64,000 bases of DNA from Zoroaster sp. YZ-2022 (GCA_029582265.1 CM055823.1:3658001-3722000), one strand, 5' to 3'; positions 37,749 to 48,869 are shown, counted from the first letter of the stretch. Notes: generated from the letters alone by a model not told the origin. Numbers and translations: made by a program.

Positions 37749-37866
37749 CGAATGTCAGACACGACGGTACAATCCACACCAAATGATCCATTAATACAAA
37801 TCCACTTCCAGCAGTTGGAGTTACATTTGGAGTAAGAGTAGTTGAATTATCTTGAAATGATTCCAT
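37749..37866 (-). CDS. NLR gene exon 1: start, sequons, first half of TM
   Basis: The ATG at 37866-37864 is the first in frame after an upstream in-frame TGA (37935-37933), which supports the start. The exon encodes 39 codons plus one base and ends at a consensus donor (TTCG/GTAAGT). The N-terminal 28 residues (MESFQDNSTTLTPNVTPTAG...) contain N-glycosylation sequons N7-S-T and N14-V-T, the second followed by Pro and so weaker. Hydrophobic LVWIVPSCLTF then joins exon 2 VGLLCSIVI to make a 20-residue membrane segment. There is no cleavable signal peptide. The predicted topology is N-terminus outside, NACHT-LRR inside (type III anchor). Confidence 0.68.
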
Positions 37867-38289
37867 CTCTGTTTCTTGTGGCCTTTGTTTAAAAAACAGT
37901 TTTTGATATTGTATTATTTGAATGATGTTTGTTCAAGGGAAGGTACAACATTAGTAATGTTGGCAAAACTGCTTTTACAAATATTCTTACTCTTTGAACC
38001 CAAGATATACATTAAACAAAAAACCTTTGAAAGATTTGGATTGTTAAATTGTATTTTTAGCAGGAAAATGTATTCTGATATTTAGTATTCACTCATGTGG
38101 AATTTAGGAAAGAATACTACATGTGTATCTCCAAAACTAATAGCTTCATTGTCACATAATATGAATCACTGACAGACAGATTGGTTACCAACTGTAACTG
38201 GGAAAGAGCATTTGATCCGACTTAATAAATTGTACATCTCATGATAGTTTACCCATAAAGACCAATGCAAATATGGCTAGGATGTCAGA
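37867..38289. other. NLR 5' flank / putative promoter region
   Basis: Lies between the NLR start codon and the SINE. AT-rich, with no clear TATA or initiator that I can single out. Any promoter or 5' UTR must lie here or overlap the SINE at 38290. Confidence 0.3.
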
Positions 38290-38616
38290 GTGTCGTGGCC
38301 GAGCGGCCTAGCTTACCGGACTCGAGTTCTGGTGTTAGCAGCAGAATGTGGGTTCAAATCCCGGCCGCGACACTTAACCATAATTGTTTCTCTCCACCCA
38401 GGGGTTAAATGGGTACCTGTGAGGGCAGAGTTGGTTGATTAGCCCTATATGCACTGTAATGGCAGCAATTGAGCTGTATACTCCCAGGGAGCTGAGATGG
38501 TTTCAGGAATGATTTGTGTGTCTTAAAAATGAGCCTTATGAGCAGGGGTAATATAATATGCCTTGAGCACCACTCAGTTGGTGGATACGTGCGCTATATA
38601 AGTCCACACATTATTA
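38290..38616 (+). mobile_element. tRNA-Ser-derived SINE
   Basis: The head (38290-38373) is tRNA-like. A 7-bp acceptor stem (GTGTCGT with GCGACAC, one G-U) is followed by A-box-like TGGCCGAGCGG. The anticodon stem CCGGA/TCTGG has loop CTCGAGT (anticodon CGA, Ser). A long variable arm and B-box GGTTCAAATCC follow. A unique body comes next, and the 3' end reads GTGGATACGTGCGCTATATA then AGTCCACACATTATTAT. Seen in sequence: cloverleaf capacity and the pol III boxes. Known: such SINEs borrow LINE machinery through their tails. It sits about 420 bp upstream of the NLR start, on the opposite strand. It could in principle be a real tRNA gene, but the body and tail, repeated at 51318, argue for a SINE. 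Confidence 0.85.
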
Positions 38617-39390
38617 TGCAAAATACATAGAATATAAGAAATGAAATCTCTAATCCATCAAAGCATCTGTGTAGGTTGTGATTAGGCCTAAGTGGCATTC
38701 CTGAAAGTGCATGTTCTTTTTAACATAATAAATACCAATATAAAACATTCTGATTCAACGAACATTGATCACATGGGAGTACATTAATGCCCTGGCAATA
38801 AAGACCAACCAGCAAGTATGCCAATCACCAGACCAGCTGTTATTAGCCACGCAACATGGATTTAAACCAATCATAGTGTCAAAGTTTGTTGTTTACATCA
38901 CACAGACCAACACACAAAGTTTTTGTCCATCTGTGGATGTTTTGTCAGTTTCTCGCTGGGTCTTTTTCACTGCAAATGACTTAATATTTAATTTTTGTAA
39001 ATGAATTGACATGAGCATTTATAAATGGGCATAAAAGGTGATATATTCGGTTATTAAATAATTTTCCTTGAAATATTCCTCCTTAGGCACAACAATGTAA
39101 ATTATCTGTGTCACAGTCTTTCGCAAGCCGCAACACGGGAACACTTTTAAGTCGCCCCGTTTACACATCAAGGCTTCTAGAAATGTTTAACCAATAGTTT
39201 AGTGCGAAAAACCCGCGTGAACGTCTTTCCAGCCAATAAAATTTAAGGTGATGCTGTATCCGATTAGATGCCACAACGTTAACGTTATATAATTTGTTTT
39301 GTCTGTGTCGCCATGGTTATTGTTACAACATTGTGAGCGTGAATGGAGTGATGTAACGGTAGAATGTCTGATCGAGGTCAGATAACACCT
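38617..39390. other. Intergenic, no gene
   Basis: No gene is supported. 39120-39300 is GC-richer with CCAAT-like words (CCAATAGTTT, GCCAATAAAA) and TTATATAATT at about 39286, which could be promoter elements for the tentative transcript at 39399. Confidence 0.4.
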
Positions 39391-39398
39391 ATCCGAGA

Positions 39399-39928
39399 GT
39401 GAGTGTGATCGAGGCAATCCTGAGTGTACAGAGTCCGGCACCAACGCCCAGAAGATGCCTGATTAAGCAGGTATATCGGCAGATTCTGAAAAACAGACAG
39501 AAATCTTGCCCGCTCGCCAGTTTGGCAATACCAGTGCCAAAACCAAGATCTTCCTGGCAAATTACCATCTTTTTGGTTTTCCGGCACTACCACCACAACA
39601 CTCAGCCTCCCTCACCTTTCCAAGCTTTTCTACCCATCAATAACCGTAAGTTTTGTAAAATAATGTTGAAAGTTTAATGTGCATTTACCAAAATAAACCC
39701 GGCAATGTCTTTGAAACCTCAAGATTACCATTAATTGTATTACAAATATCACAGCCTGTTAAAACTGTCTAAATTATTGCCCGAGATTGCTTTAAAAACT
39801 AATTCCATGATTCGCGACTGCATATATTTAGTTAAGTCTGGAGTTTCAGAAGTTACTGTTTGTTAGAACGAAATACCGTATGGGCTTTTCGTAATTTTTA
39901 TATTTTAGATGGCAGTAATGTTGACTAG
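39399..39928 (+). CDS. Tentative two-exon small ORF, unknown
   Basis: An 83-codon frame from ATG 39399 reaches a consensus donor (AACC/GTAAGTTT, 39646). An acceptor (TTTATATTTTAG, 39908) would join it to five further codons and TAG at 39926-39928, giving about 88 residues. Composition is Pro/Arg/Gln-rich (VQSPAPTPRRCLIKQ) with no domain. The sequence could equally be a 5' UTR exon, a non-coding RNA or part of a long terminal repeat. Confidence 0.22.
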
Positions 39929-39929
39929 A

Positions 39930-40875
39930 AGCGTCTACTTAAGAGAACACAAAGTCAAGCAGTGACGTATGGTGGCTCATTTGGCTGAAGTCTGGTCAAA
40001 GGGCATACGCGCTCAAGCAGAACCATTGACAGCGTGAAGATTACCACAGACACCACTAAGCTGCTACCATAGGCAAATAATATATTTTAATAATAATTGA
40101 CCGTTTAAATGATACATTTTAATAATAAATGACTGTTTATAGAAATCCGATTTTATTGAGTATTGTTGGACAGGGATTGTTTTGAAGTTTTGAGAAAACT
40201 ATGTATTATTGAAGATAATGACATGTGAAGATATGATTCAAAATGTGCTCGAAGAATCTTAGTTAGCACACCAGAGTTGTGAAAGAAAATTTTGACTATA
40301 TGCTAAAAAGCCGAAGTGTTAAACATGAAGTAGAAGGAAGTGAAGCTTAGTAAAGACAAAGGAATATTTGAGGTGAAGAAGTTTAAACTGAATTAAAGTT
40401 TAAGAAAATACAAAGTACTGAGTTGAAGACATCCTGAATTGACAAAGTATTTATTGTATTGGAGAAGAATTGAATTGATAGACTTGTGATGAAATGAGTT
40501 GCTATAAATGAACTAACAAAATATCTTGTAAATATTGTAAATAGTTGTTTGATGTGAATATAATAATTGAAATGGATAATTTTCCTCATCTCTTAGTCCC
40601 TTCTTTCTGTCTGGTTAACTTTATTAGGAATCGGGGTCATCACTCAAATTTAATTTATTAAAGGAACGGAAGTGGTGACAACCTGCACCGTCTACTATGA
40701 CTAGATTCATGAAAATGAGGATTATTCTTTTCTTCTTGGTTCATAAGTTACCAAATATGCTTTAGTCTTGGATCTACTCTGTATTAGTCCAGTTTATCTT
40801 GTAGAAACAGAATGTCAGCTGTCATCTGGTCCTTGGGAATGTCATTGATTTTTTTATGTCCTGCAAATGAAAGCA
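39930..40875. other. Purine-rich intergenic sequence
   Basis: 40190-40520 is strongly A/G-rich on the plus strand (GAAG, GTGAAG words). It ends with a CCTTCTTTCTGTCTGG / GGAACGGAAGTGGTGACAAC stretch at about 40600-40680. I see no long open frame, and I cannot confirm long terminal repeats. Confidence 0.35.
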
Positions 40876-41081
40876 ATTCTAGCCAATGGCGGGCAAGGGG
40901 AAATGCCCCCTGGTTATTTTTTTTTGCCCCCCCCCCAATTTTTCCCCGATGCTTTTTCAGCAGTACAAAATTACATTAAAGATTAATGTTTACCCCTTAA
41001 ATTTAAGTTTGTTCCCTTAAATTTAAGCTTATCCCCTCTTTCCCCCAGTTTAACAGGTCTGGTGCCGCCACTGATTCTAGC
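40876..41081. mobile_element. hAT-type MITE with 8-bp target duplication
   Basis: The element spans 40884-41073 (190 bp). It begins CAATGGCGGGCAAGGGG and ends CTGGTGCCGCCACTG, whose complement is CAGTGGCGGCACCAG. The terminal inverted repeats therefore share CARTGGCGGnCA. ATTCTAGC occurs immediately outside both ends (40876-40883 and 41074-41081), a perfect 8-bp target duplication as made by hAT transposases. No coding capacity; homopolymer T and C runs lie inside. Confidence 0.85.
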
Positions 41082-42420
41082 AGAATTGAAGATTTGGTTA
41101 ATTAATTGGCTAAAGCTCAACGAAAATACTGATCAACACTAAAATCATGTTGTGCGTAATTCGGCGCTTTACTATCTTTGGTTACCCCAAAACATATGAG
41201 GGCGCTGGACCAGACTTACGATGGGACAGCACGCCTCTACACTAACCCCTCCCATCTCAAGTTTAAAACATTGGATTAAAAATAACAATTTTTTTTTTTT
41301 GGTATGTTTGGAGAGTATTTTGAATTTTGTTAAATTTATAGAAAATTTAGGAAATATTTTGAAAACTTGTCTACCGCCTTTCATAGCTCTGGAGCTGAAG
41401 AATTGTTGTATGTTAAAGAAGGAAACAGAAACTACCTGCCTGTTATTGATCTTTTTAACTTTTAGTGAAGCTTTCTTTGTAATAATGAAATACCACATAA
41501 TATAAGTACAAGGAACAACGGCCGCTTCCAGATAACGGATCTGTTGAAAACAGATCATGTCTCGTGTGTAGGGAATATCCTTAGCAGTACCATGGCTGGC
41601 AACAGTGTGTATGTTAATATGTACAACTTTTACACTTTAATTTCAACAAAACCTAATTGCACTTGATTACCCCAAAAAGTTTTTTAAAAAAACATCCCTT
41701 GAAATCTTTCTGTCTGAGAGGAATATATATGAGCATTAATTTCCCAACTATAAAGGTCCGACTTGATGAGACAAAAGTTCCACATTTAATTAGCATGAAA
41801 CGAAATGAATTTTAGCCAATATTTTCTTGTTAAATGAAGTAAGCTGAATTTTAAGTTCGTAACCGAAGTTTAAGTTCGTAAGTGTCCAACAGCCTCTACA
41901 ATTATAGACTTCAATAGACCCATGTACTGATGACGTCACGATTTGTTGACATGTGTGCTTTCTTATGGGATATGGCATTTATTGTATGACTTTGGAATAG
42001 TCGGGTCATGGGCAACGGAAACGTAAGAATTACTTTCGTTTTCTAGTGAAAATTACTCCTAAAACAAAGCTTGCTCTAGCTGAACGCCATAATTTTATTT
42101 TATGAAACAAATTTACAACGAAATAAAGAAAACGACTTTAAAATGTAACGAACAAACACATGAGGGACAAACGACTTTAGGTTCCTTAAAAAGGTCCTTA
42201 GAGGGAATGTACACTTTTGGTAATTAAGAGGAATACAGCATTATTGAATTATAATCAAAAAATATCCTGAGAAATCATTGTGTCTGATATGCTGTCATTA
42301 TGTGAAAAGTATCAAATTTAAAACCAATCATGGCCGTGATAAATTTTCTAGCTATCAGAATGAATAAGTATTTTCATTCTTTCGTCGTTAATGACACAAT
42401 GAAATGAGATGAAACTTTCA
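41082..42420. other. Intergenic, no gene
   Basis: Several short frames occur around 41172-41558 on both strands without recognisable content. 41840-41880 contains a doubled TTTAAGTTCGTAA word, and a TGACGTCA octamer lies near 41932. No gene is supported. Confidence 0.45.
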
Positions 42421-42421
42421 C

Positions 42422-42830
42422 TCGGTTTCTGTACATCTCTCGTGATTCTTATCAAGTATGGATGCATTTACAGACATTGGTTGGTTTCTGTACATCTCTC
42501 GTGATTCTTATCAAGTATGGATGCATTTACAGACATTGGTTAGTTTCTGTACATCTCTCGTGATTCTTATCAAGTATGGATGCATTGACAGACATTGGCT
42601 GGTTTCTGTACATCTCTCGTGATTCTCATCAAGTATGGATGCATTGACAGACATTGGTTGGTTTCTGTACATCTCTCGTGATTCTTATCAAGTATGGATG
42701 CATTGACAGACATTGGTTGGTTTCTGTACATCTCTCGTGATTCTTATCAAGTATGGATGCATTGACAGACATTGGTTGGTTTCTGTACATCTCTCGTGAT
42801 TCTTATCAAGTATGGATGCATTTCCAATAT
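42422..42830. repeat. 59-bp satellite, 7 copies
   Basis: Units start at 42424, 42483, 42542, 42601, 42660, 42719 and 42778. Each begins GGTTTCTGTACATCTCTCGT and contains CTTATCAAGTATGGATGCAT and GACAGACATTGGTT. Copies differ by only one to three bases, so the array is young. The seventh unit breaks off into unique sequence. Confidence 0.96.
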
Positions 42831-42967
42831 TTTACCAATGAAAACGATGTCCTAAAGATGTTTCTAAAAATGCATTCAATTCTATTTCACCTTTACTAAG
42901 CTCATTCATCACAGAATTTCATTTTAATCATGAATAATTCATGTTAGCATGCCCATATCAAAAGAAA

Positions 42968-43172
42968 GATGATTTAATAACAATTGGATTTTAGAGCGCT
43001 AAATTGCCAAAGGAGGTACTTATCATTGGGCCAATATCAATCCTTAAACGTGTGTCTTGCTCAAAGAGACAAGAGTACCACGGTCGCAGCCAGGATTTGA
43101 ACCCACATTCTGACGACTCAGCCATAAGAACACAAGTCTGATGCACTAAACCGCTCAGCCATGGCACGCCAC
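42968..43172 (-). mobile_element. tRNA-derived SINE, diverged
   Basis: The minus-strand 5' end is tRNA-like: CCATGGCTGAGCGGTTTAGT (A box), a long variable arm, and GTGGGTTCAAATCC (B box), as in the tRNA-Ser-type SINE at 38290. The anticodon stem no longer pairs well. The 3' end carries TTTAGCGCTCTAAAATCC, a variant of the GCGCTATATAAGTCC tail of the other SINE, before an AT-rich end near 42970. The body differs, so this is a related but distinct family. Confidence 0.75.
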
Positions 43173-43179
43173 ATTTTTA

Positions 43180-45410
43180 TCAATGATGAAATAACAGGAA
43201 TTTACTCTGTCCTTTTCCCCGAACTCAATTTTCTAACTTAATGAGTTTTTATGGTTTTACAATTGAAAAAAAATCTGTTTCCTATATATTTGATGAACTA
43301 TAATTTATTTGTTCAAGAAGGGTGCCGATTGGCATCTTTCAATTCAATTCATTTTATTCATCATGTGACACATGAAATTTGTTATCCTTTGTATAGCAGT
43401 AAAAGTTTCTTTAAAATATCAATAAAATACACACATTGCACAATAATAATAAAAACAGAAACCAGAAATGTTTTCTAAATTTACAAAACTTAATAAAAAG
43501 ATTTTATCACCCCGACTAAACTAAATGGAATAGGCAATTGATACAAATTTCAGAAGCCAGATAGACAAAGTATAGAAAAATACACAAACAATGATAAATG
43601 GTACAAAAGTACAATAAAAAACAACCCATGCGCTACATGCCCCCCCCCCCCCATAAAACAGACCTACATGTAGGTAACCAAAAGCCAAGTGGCAACATGG
43701 CACACAAACCATTATCTACTAAATTTACAGTTAAAATTGTACATGGCATTAGGTAAAAAAGAATTTTTTAACCTGTTTGTTTTAAGGTTTAATTGATGAA
43801 TTCTACCCGATTTATTTATAGCAATCAGCGGGTTAAGAGCATGTGTATTGTCAGACAAAATACAATTGAACTTATTCATGAGACTAGTTTGAACCAACTT
43901 ATGAAGACCTTCGGTATCGTCACCTATAATCCTGCCAGCATGTTTCACAATGCGTTCTAGTTTCTTACGATTGATAACAGTGAGAGAATTAAACTAACTG
44001 ATAGTGCAGAAAGTAATACATGTGTATTAACACTGCTCTATTTTAATGGAGGTATACTTAAATGTGTCAGTCAATACAGGCAGCCGATTACATAAAAAGT
44101 TTTATGGATTTTGTCTACAAAAGAAATCTTTGTTAAGTCATTTTAAGAGTAATTTCAATATGTATTTGAATTTAAAATAAAAACTGTAAATAGCGCAAGG
44201 ATGTGTATTTGAGTATTATATCTGTACTTATGACCGCTCTGTATAATTATGTGATCTTTGTTTAAATCAAACGGCAAACTTGAAAAAAAAAAAAAAAGAT
44301 TTCCAATCCACGACCTTTTTCGTGCTAAACTGCGATTTGCTTATTTTTTAAGAACAAAATGTTTCCAATCGCGTTGATGATATACAATTCCTTTAACAAA
44401 GAAATAAGAAAAGACGAACTCATATATCCAAACAACTTTCTAACTAATTATTGCTTTAGTGTGGCAGTCACGATACACTGTACATATGTCAACCCAACCG
44501 ACCCTGTACGTCGTCCTCGACTGATGTCAACGACCGCGGTCTAGTATGAGAAGGCCAACGGGCAGTAAAATATTGTAAACCGTCACTTTCTTCCCATCCA
44601 TTTTGTCTCAAATTCAGAAAAGCCCAAGTTCCTCCTCTGAGGGAAGGAAATTGTCCTCTTACGTTTAAATATCGCCTTCCTGATATTGCCCTTGCAAGTA
44701 TTGGCCATAAAGTGTGTACTAATAACACTGAAAATGATTGATACTGTTGCCTGAGTTCATGTTATATTTGTTTCCCCCTAAAGTGGACCTTGGCTTTTTT
44801 TTATTCGAGACAAAAGTGGCTCGAATAAAATGACTTTTTACGATATTTACCTTGGGTTGAGATAATAAAACTGATGTTATTTAGCTTACTAATGTCTAAT
44901 GACGTAACCTCTAAAAATGAACAAAATTCAGTTAATAGTTTCTTGATGCTCCTCTATAAATCACGCACGGAGATCACATTCTCAGGCAACGTATAGTGAT
45001 CCTCACGGGGATCATATAAAGCTTATAACAACCAGAACAGCTTGGGACAGTGAAGGGGTAAGTTGGCAGGAAACCTATAAATTTGGCGTAACTCCTCAAC
45101 AATAAGAACCTAGCTACAACTATAGGTGGCGGTAAAGGGAAGGTAATGTTGGCGATATTGGGAAAAATGTTTTCTTTCCCTTTAAGAGGTGTAGGTTTGG
45201 TTGGATTATTTATTCAGTAATACATCTCAAAATATCACGGCATAAGCAATCAACAAAAACAAATTAAAGACAGAAAACAGAATATCTTGAGATCAGGACA
45301 ACTCGTAAAGCCTTACAAAATCTGTTTATTTTAGGGAAAGGTACAAGGTACATTGGTAATTACCCGAGTACAAAATTACACAATTATTTTTAGAAAGCTA
45401 ACTTGATGTA
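43180..45410. other. Intergenic; weak open frames only
   Basis: The minus-strand frame at 44489-44728 (79 codons; GRRYLNVRGQFPSLRGGTWA) is GC-richer than its surroundings and protein-like, but I do not recognise it. A C14 run lies at about 43640-43653 and a poly-A run at about 44283-44297. The minus frame at 43712-43948 (DDTEGLHKLVQTSL) may be a decayed mobile-element fragment. No gene is assigned. Confidence 0.35.
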
Positions 45411-45413
45411 AAG

Positions 45414-47322
45414 TTGGTAGATGGTCGTTTTCACAGTAAGGGGTGTAACTTTGAATTTGTAACATTTTGATCAGTAGTGGTCTCAAAAAGCTACAGAATT
45501 CCAAGATTTTTTACCACATAAGTCATCTAGTTAGCAGCTACCTTGGGTAGCATAAACATCTTTGGGAGTTACTGCGTTCAATTTTGGCAGGCACATATGT
45601 ACCATAAATGTGACCTTTTTGTGATACTAAAATTACAGTAACATTTTTGTAAAGTCCTATATTTTCTTCAGTTATTTCATGGCTTGTTTTTCAATGCTGA
45701 AAGTGTAGTCATATGTTCAATGAAAACTGCCAAATTAGTTTGAATTGTGACCGTCCCTCTATTTTTGAGAACGGGACGTTGATATTTGTCGTTTCGGAGA
45801 CTTCATTTTCCGTTAACAATTGTTAACAAACTTTGAGGGTTTAGCTATGGTTTATAATTGCTTTCTATTTCTTCATTCCTTCTTGATATATAACAGTTGA
45901 TAACTGTACTTGAAATTGGTGACAAAACTTACCTGATCCCAGGGCTTTTAAGAATTTTTTTTTTAACTTGAATTAATAGTCATTTTTCCGTTAACTGTTT
46001 TGAAGCCTCCGAAACAAACTGTTCTGCCAGCTTGTGCAAATATGAATGAAAGAACTCACCCAATCTATTTATCAAAATGTAGCATATAGACCCCCAAGTC
46101 ACATGACTATAAATAGTGGAGATATGCCTCACCGTTTGGAAAAGGGAGACAATACACACTTTCCGTTAACACTTGAAGCCTCCGAAACACATTGAAGCCT
46201 CCGAAACATTAATAAGATTAAATACCATCTTTCCACATCTAGACTGATGTGTTTCATCCTGAATCTGTATTGGAATCATAAGTTGAGATGTGGAGACTGC
46301 CATAAAACTAAACCTAACTAGATAGTAAGGTAAATTTTTGAATAATGGACTACGTTAACATGTTTGAAGTCTCCGAAACATGTATTACTATTCACTGAAG
46401 CCTCCAAAACACGTTCCTGAACTTTTCAGCTTCGATATAACAGATGCAATTTCTTTGGAATTTGTATTGCTACTGTAAGTTTACCCTACATGTAACTCAA
46501 TTTCCATACAATGACAATCCAGTATAGGAAGTTACTGTCTTTGTAAATGTTGACTACTAAACATAAGACAGACATCGGGTAATGATACTTTGTTACATGT
46601 ATTAACAAGTTGGTTTACTCTGTAAGCAAATGTTATAAGTGTTAAGTTTACAATTTAACATGTTATTAAAAATAAAGTTGGATTTCATTTACTATGTTAC
46701 CTGAATAATGGACTTATATACTATGTTAACATGTTTGAAGTCTCCGAAACACACCTTATTGTTAACTGAAGTCTCCGAAACACATTATCCTGAAAATTTC
46801 AACTTTGGCATAACAAATGCGATTTCTTTGGAATTTGCACAAATTGGTAAGTAACCCTAACTGAAGGGTATTTGTACACCATGTTTTACTTTGCATTCCC
46901 TCGTTGTATATGTAATGAACTTTAAAAATGTCATGTGAGTATCATTTTTCCTTTAAAATTTGAAATTCACATTGAAATATTGTAAGACCAAATCAGTTTG
47001 ACAAAGATTTTTTTTTCAACCTATGAACTACATTAGGATGACAAATGAAAAATGGCAATTAGATTGTATTTGCCCTACACAGGCTGTCAATTGAGCAATG
47101 AAATTTAAATGTTGTTTTTGCTCAAATTGATCATATTTGTCAAGTTAGTCAGAACATTTTTCACATTTAACATATAGTTTAAGCTCCAGAATGAATTTTT
47201 TTTAATAAATTAGACATTTCCACACATGATTTTAGTAGAAATGTTTATGGAAACTTATTTTGAAATTCTGACCCCTGGTGAGACAAGTTACACCCCTTAC
47301 TGTGAAAATGACCAGATACCAA
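45414..47322. mobile_element. 1.9-kb element with 38-bp terminal inverted repeats
   Basis: The left end (45414-45451) and the complement of the right end (47285-47322) match over 38 bp with three mismatches: TTGGTA..TGGTC.TTTTCA followed by CAGTAAGGGGTGTAACTT. There is no open frame of transposase size inside, so it is non-autonomous. Internally, GAAGYCTCCGAAACA recurs at least seven times between 45790 and 46790, usually just after GTTAAC; the first copy is inverted. I cannot define a target duplication, so the superfamily is unknown. Confidence 0.68.
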
Positions 47323-47324
47323 TT

Positions 47325-48025
47325 ATCCTGTAATATTATTATGTCTGATGTGTTCTGATATTGGAAAATTACACACAAAAAGTTGACAACTTTTTGCTCC
47401 AAGTAGGGAGGACAAAAGCAACAGCACCCTCATGACATCTGTTACGAGCGATAATTTCTAACTTCAAAAAAAAAATTCTCACTAGAAAACAAAGCTACAA
47501 CTCAAAACATAGTAGATTCATGCACCATTTTCACTGTTTCACACTTTAAAAAGGTTTTGAACGAATTTTACCGTCGAGTTGAAGATGAAAACGAAGCCCA
47601 AAAATGGCCCAAAGCGGAAAATCAACTGTCAAATTCGCCGCTCAAAAAGGTCCCAAAAAATTAGTGGTAAGACCCATTTTTATATGGCGGGGACTTTGCG
47701 TTCCAATCATCAATCCTGACGATCTTGGTATCAAAATAAAGCTTAAAATTAGATCTGTAGCCAGAAAACTGTTTCAAATGTACTTAAAACAATAATTAGG
47801 TCTTAAAACAAAAGACTTTGAGACCGAATAATTTTGCATCTAACACTGGTACGGCCTTCACCCGTACCTCAATGGAATGCCTGTTTTGTGCTCTTTCCGA
47901 CAGTATGTGGGTTGTACATTGTACCTGGCATTTATAACAGAATTTACATATGAAAGACTACAATTCTGCTTTATAGTAATCCACTTTGAGGTCAGCGTTG
48001 GTTTTTGGTTTTATTATTTTGAAAA
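47325..48025. other. Intergenic; one short open frame
   Basis: A plus-strand frame at 47604-47795 (63 codons, Lys-rich, starting MAQSGKSTVKFAAQKGPKK) is not recognised and has no splice or domain support. The rest is AT-rich. Confidence 0.35.
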
Positions 48026-48029
48026 TATT

Positions 48030-48610
48030 TTTACAATTTGAGTTTAGGATTTAAATTTTCTTTAATATTTTAATAAGTGGTTTTTAACAATGTTTTTTGG
48101 TCAAAGTTCATTTCTTGATTGCTTGAATATCTTTATGCATTCATCAAATGTTTTACATATCTAAGTTTGATATTTAAGTTTTGATTGGAAAGTAAATAAA
48201 ATTGTTATATTTTTGTAAGCATTCAAATCAAGTTTGTCTCGTTCCGACTCACAAGTATTTTGTCTCAATCCTTCAGAACTACATGTAGTGTTAATTGCTC
48301 TCCCACATTTGTTTATATATTAGTATTGTTAATCTTGTGAACTATTTTTTTCCAAATTACTCTTTATTTGTGTACAAAAGAGGATATAGTTCCAATGGTT
48401 TTCAATGAAAAGCACTCGGGACGGCACGCCGTCAATAACCCCCCGAAAACATTCACTCTCAGCGTTCCCGTTGAATAACATTTCAGTGGACTGAATGGAT
48501 TTATAAAAGTGGGTTTTTCCTGAAAATAGTTAATCTATAATTTTGGGTAAACGGTTAATTAAAAAATTTAATAATTGGTTAAGCAAAAAGACGATCCTAA
48601 TGACCCCCAA
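48030..48610. repeat. Dispersed repeat, copy 2 of a 0.6-kb family
   Basis: Direct-orientation relative of 23990-24650, sharing at least six ordered phrases including AATAAGTGGTTTTTAA, CATTTCTTGATTGCTTGAAT and TTCAAATCAAGTTTGTCTCG. It also shares the distal pair TATAATTTTGGGTAAA and ATCCTAATGACCCCC. Copies differ by indels in the middle (about 24300-24480 versus 48310-48535). Confidence 0.75.
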
Positions 48611-48869
48611 CTTCCGCCCATATCAAGGATCTAGACAGCTCGGCTACAGGTGTACCACTCAAAGGATTTCATTGGACACGTTCACGCTTTGTGCTGAATA
48701 TCAAGGTCAAAGTTCACCATCGGAAAATAAATGGCGGCTGCGTGCCGCCAGCGATTTTATTTTGCAAACAATTGCCATTCCGCGATATTTCAGCCAATCA
48801 GATGTCTTATACATATTCATGACCTATTCTATCAGTCTCAAAACACTTAAATCTCTGGCTAGCCCAACA

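Noticed and set aside
38290..38373. Functional tRNA-Ser(CGA) gene
   Set aside because: It folds well, but it is followed by a SINE body and a tail that recurs at 51318-51363, and there is no oligo-T terminator directly after the acceptor stem.
39343..40690. Solo LTR or LTR retrotransposon (purine-rich stretch, GGAAGTGGTGACAAC resembling a primer site)
   Set aside because: I found no second LTR, no TG...CA boundaries with target duplication, and no gag/pol coding.
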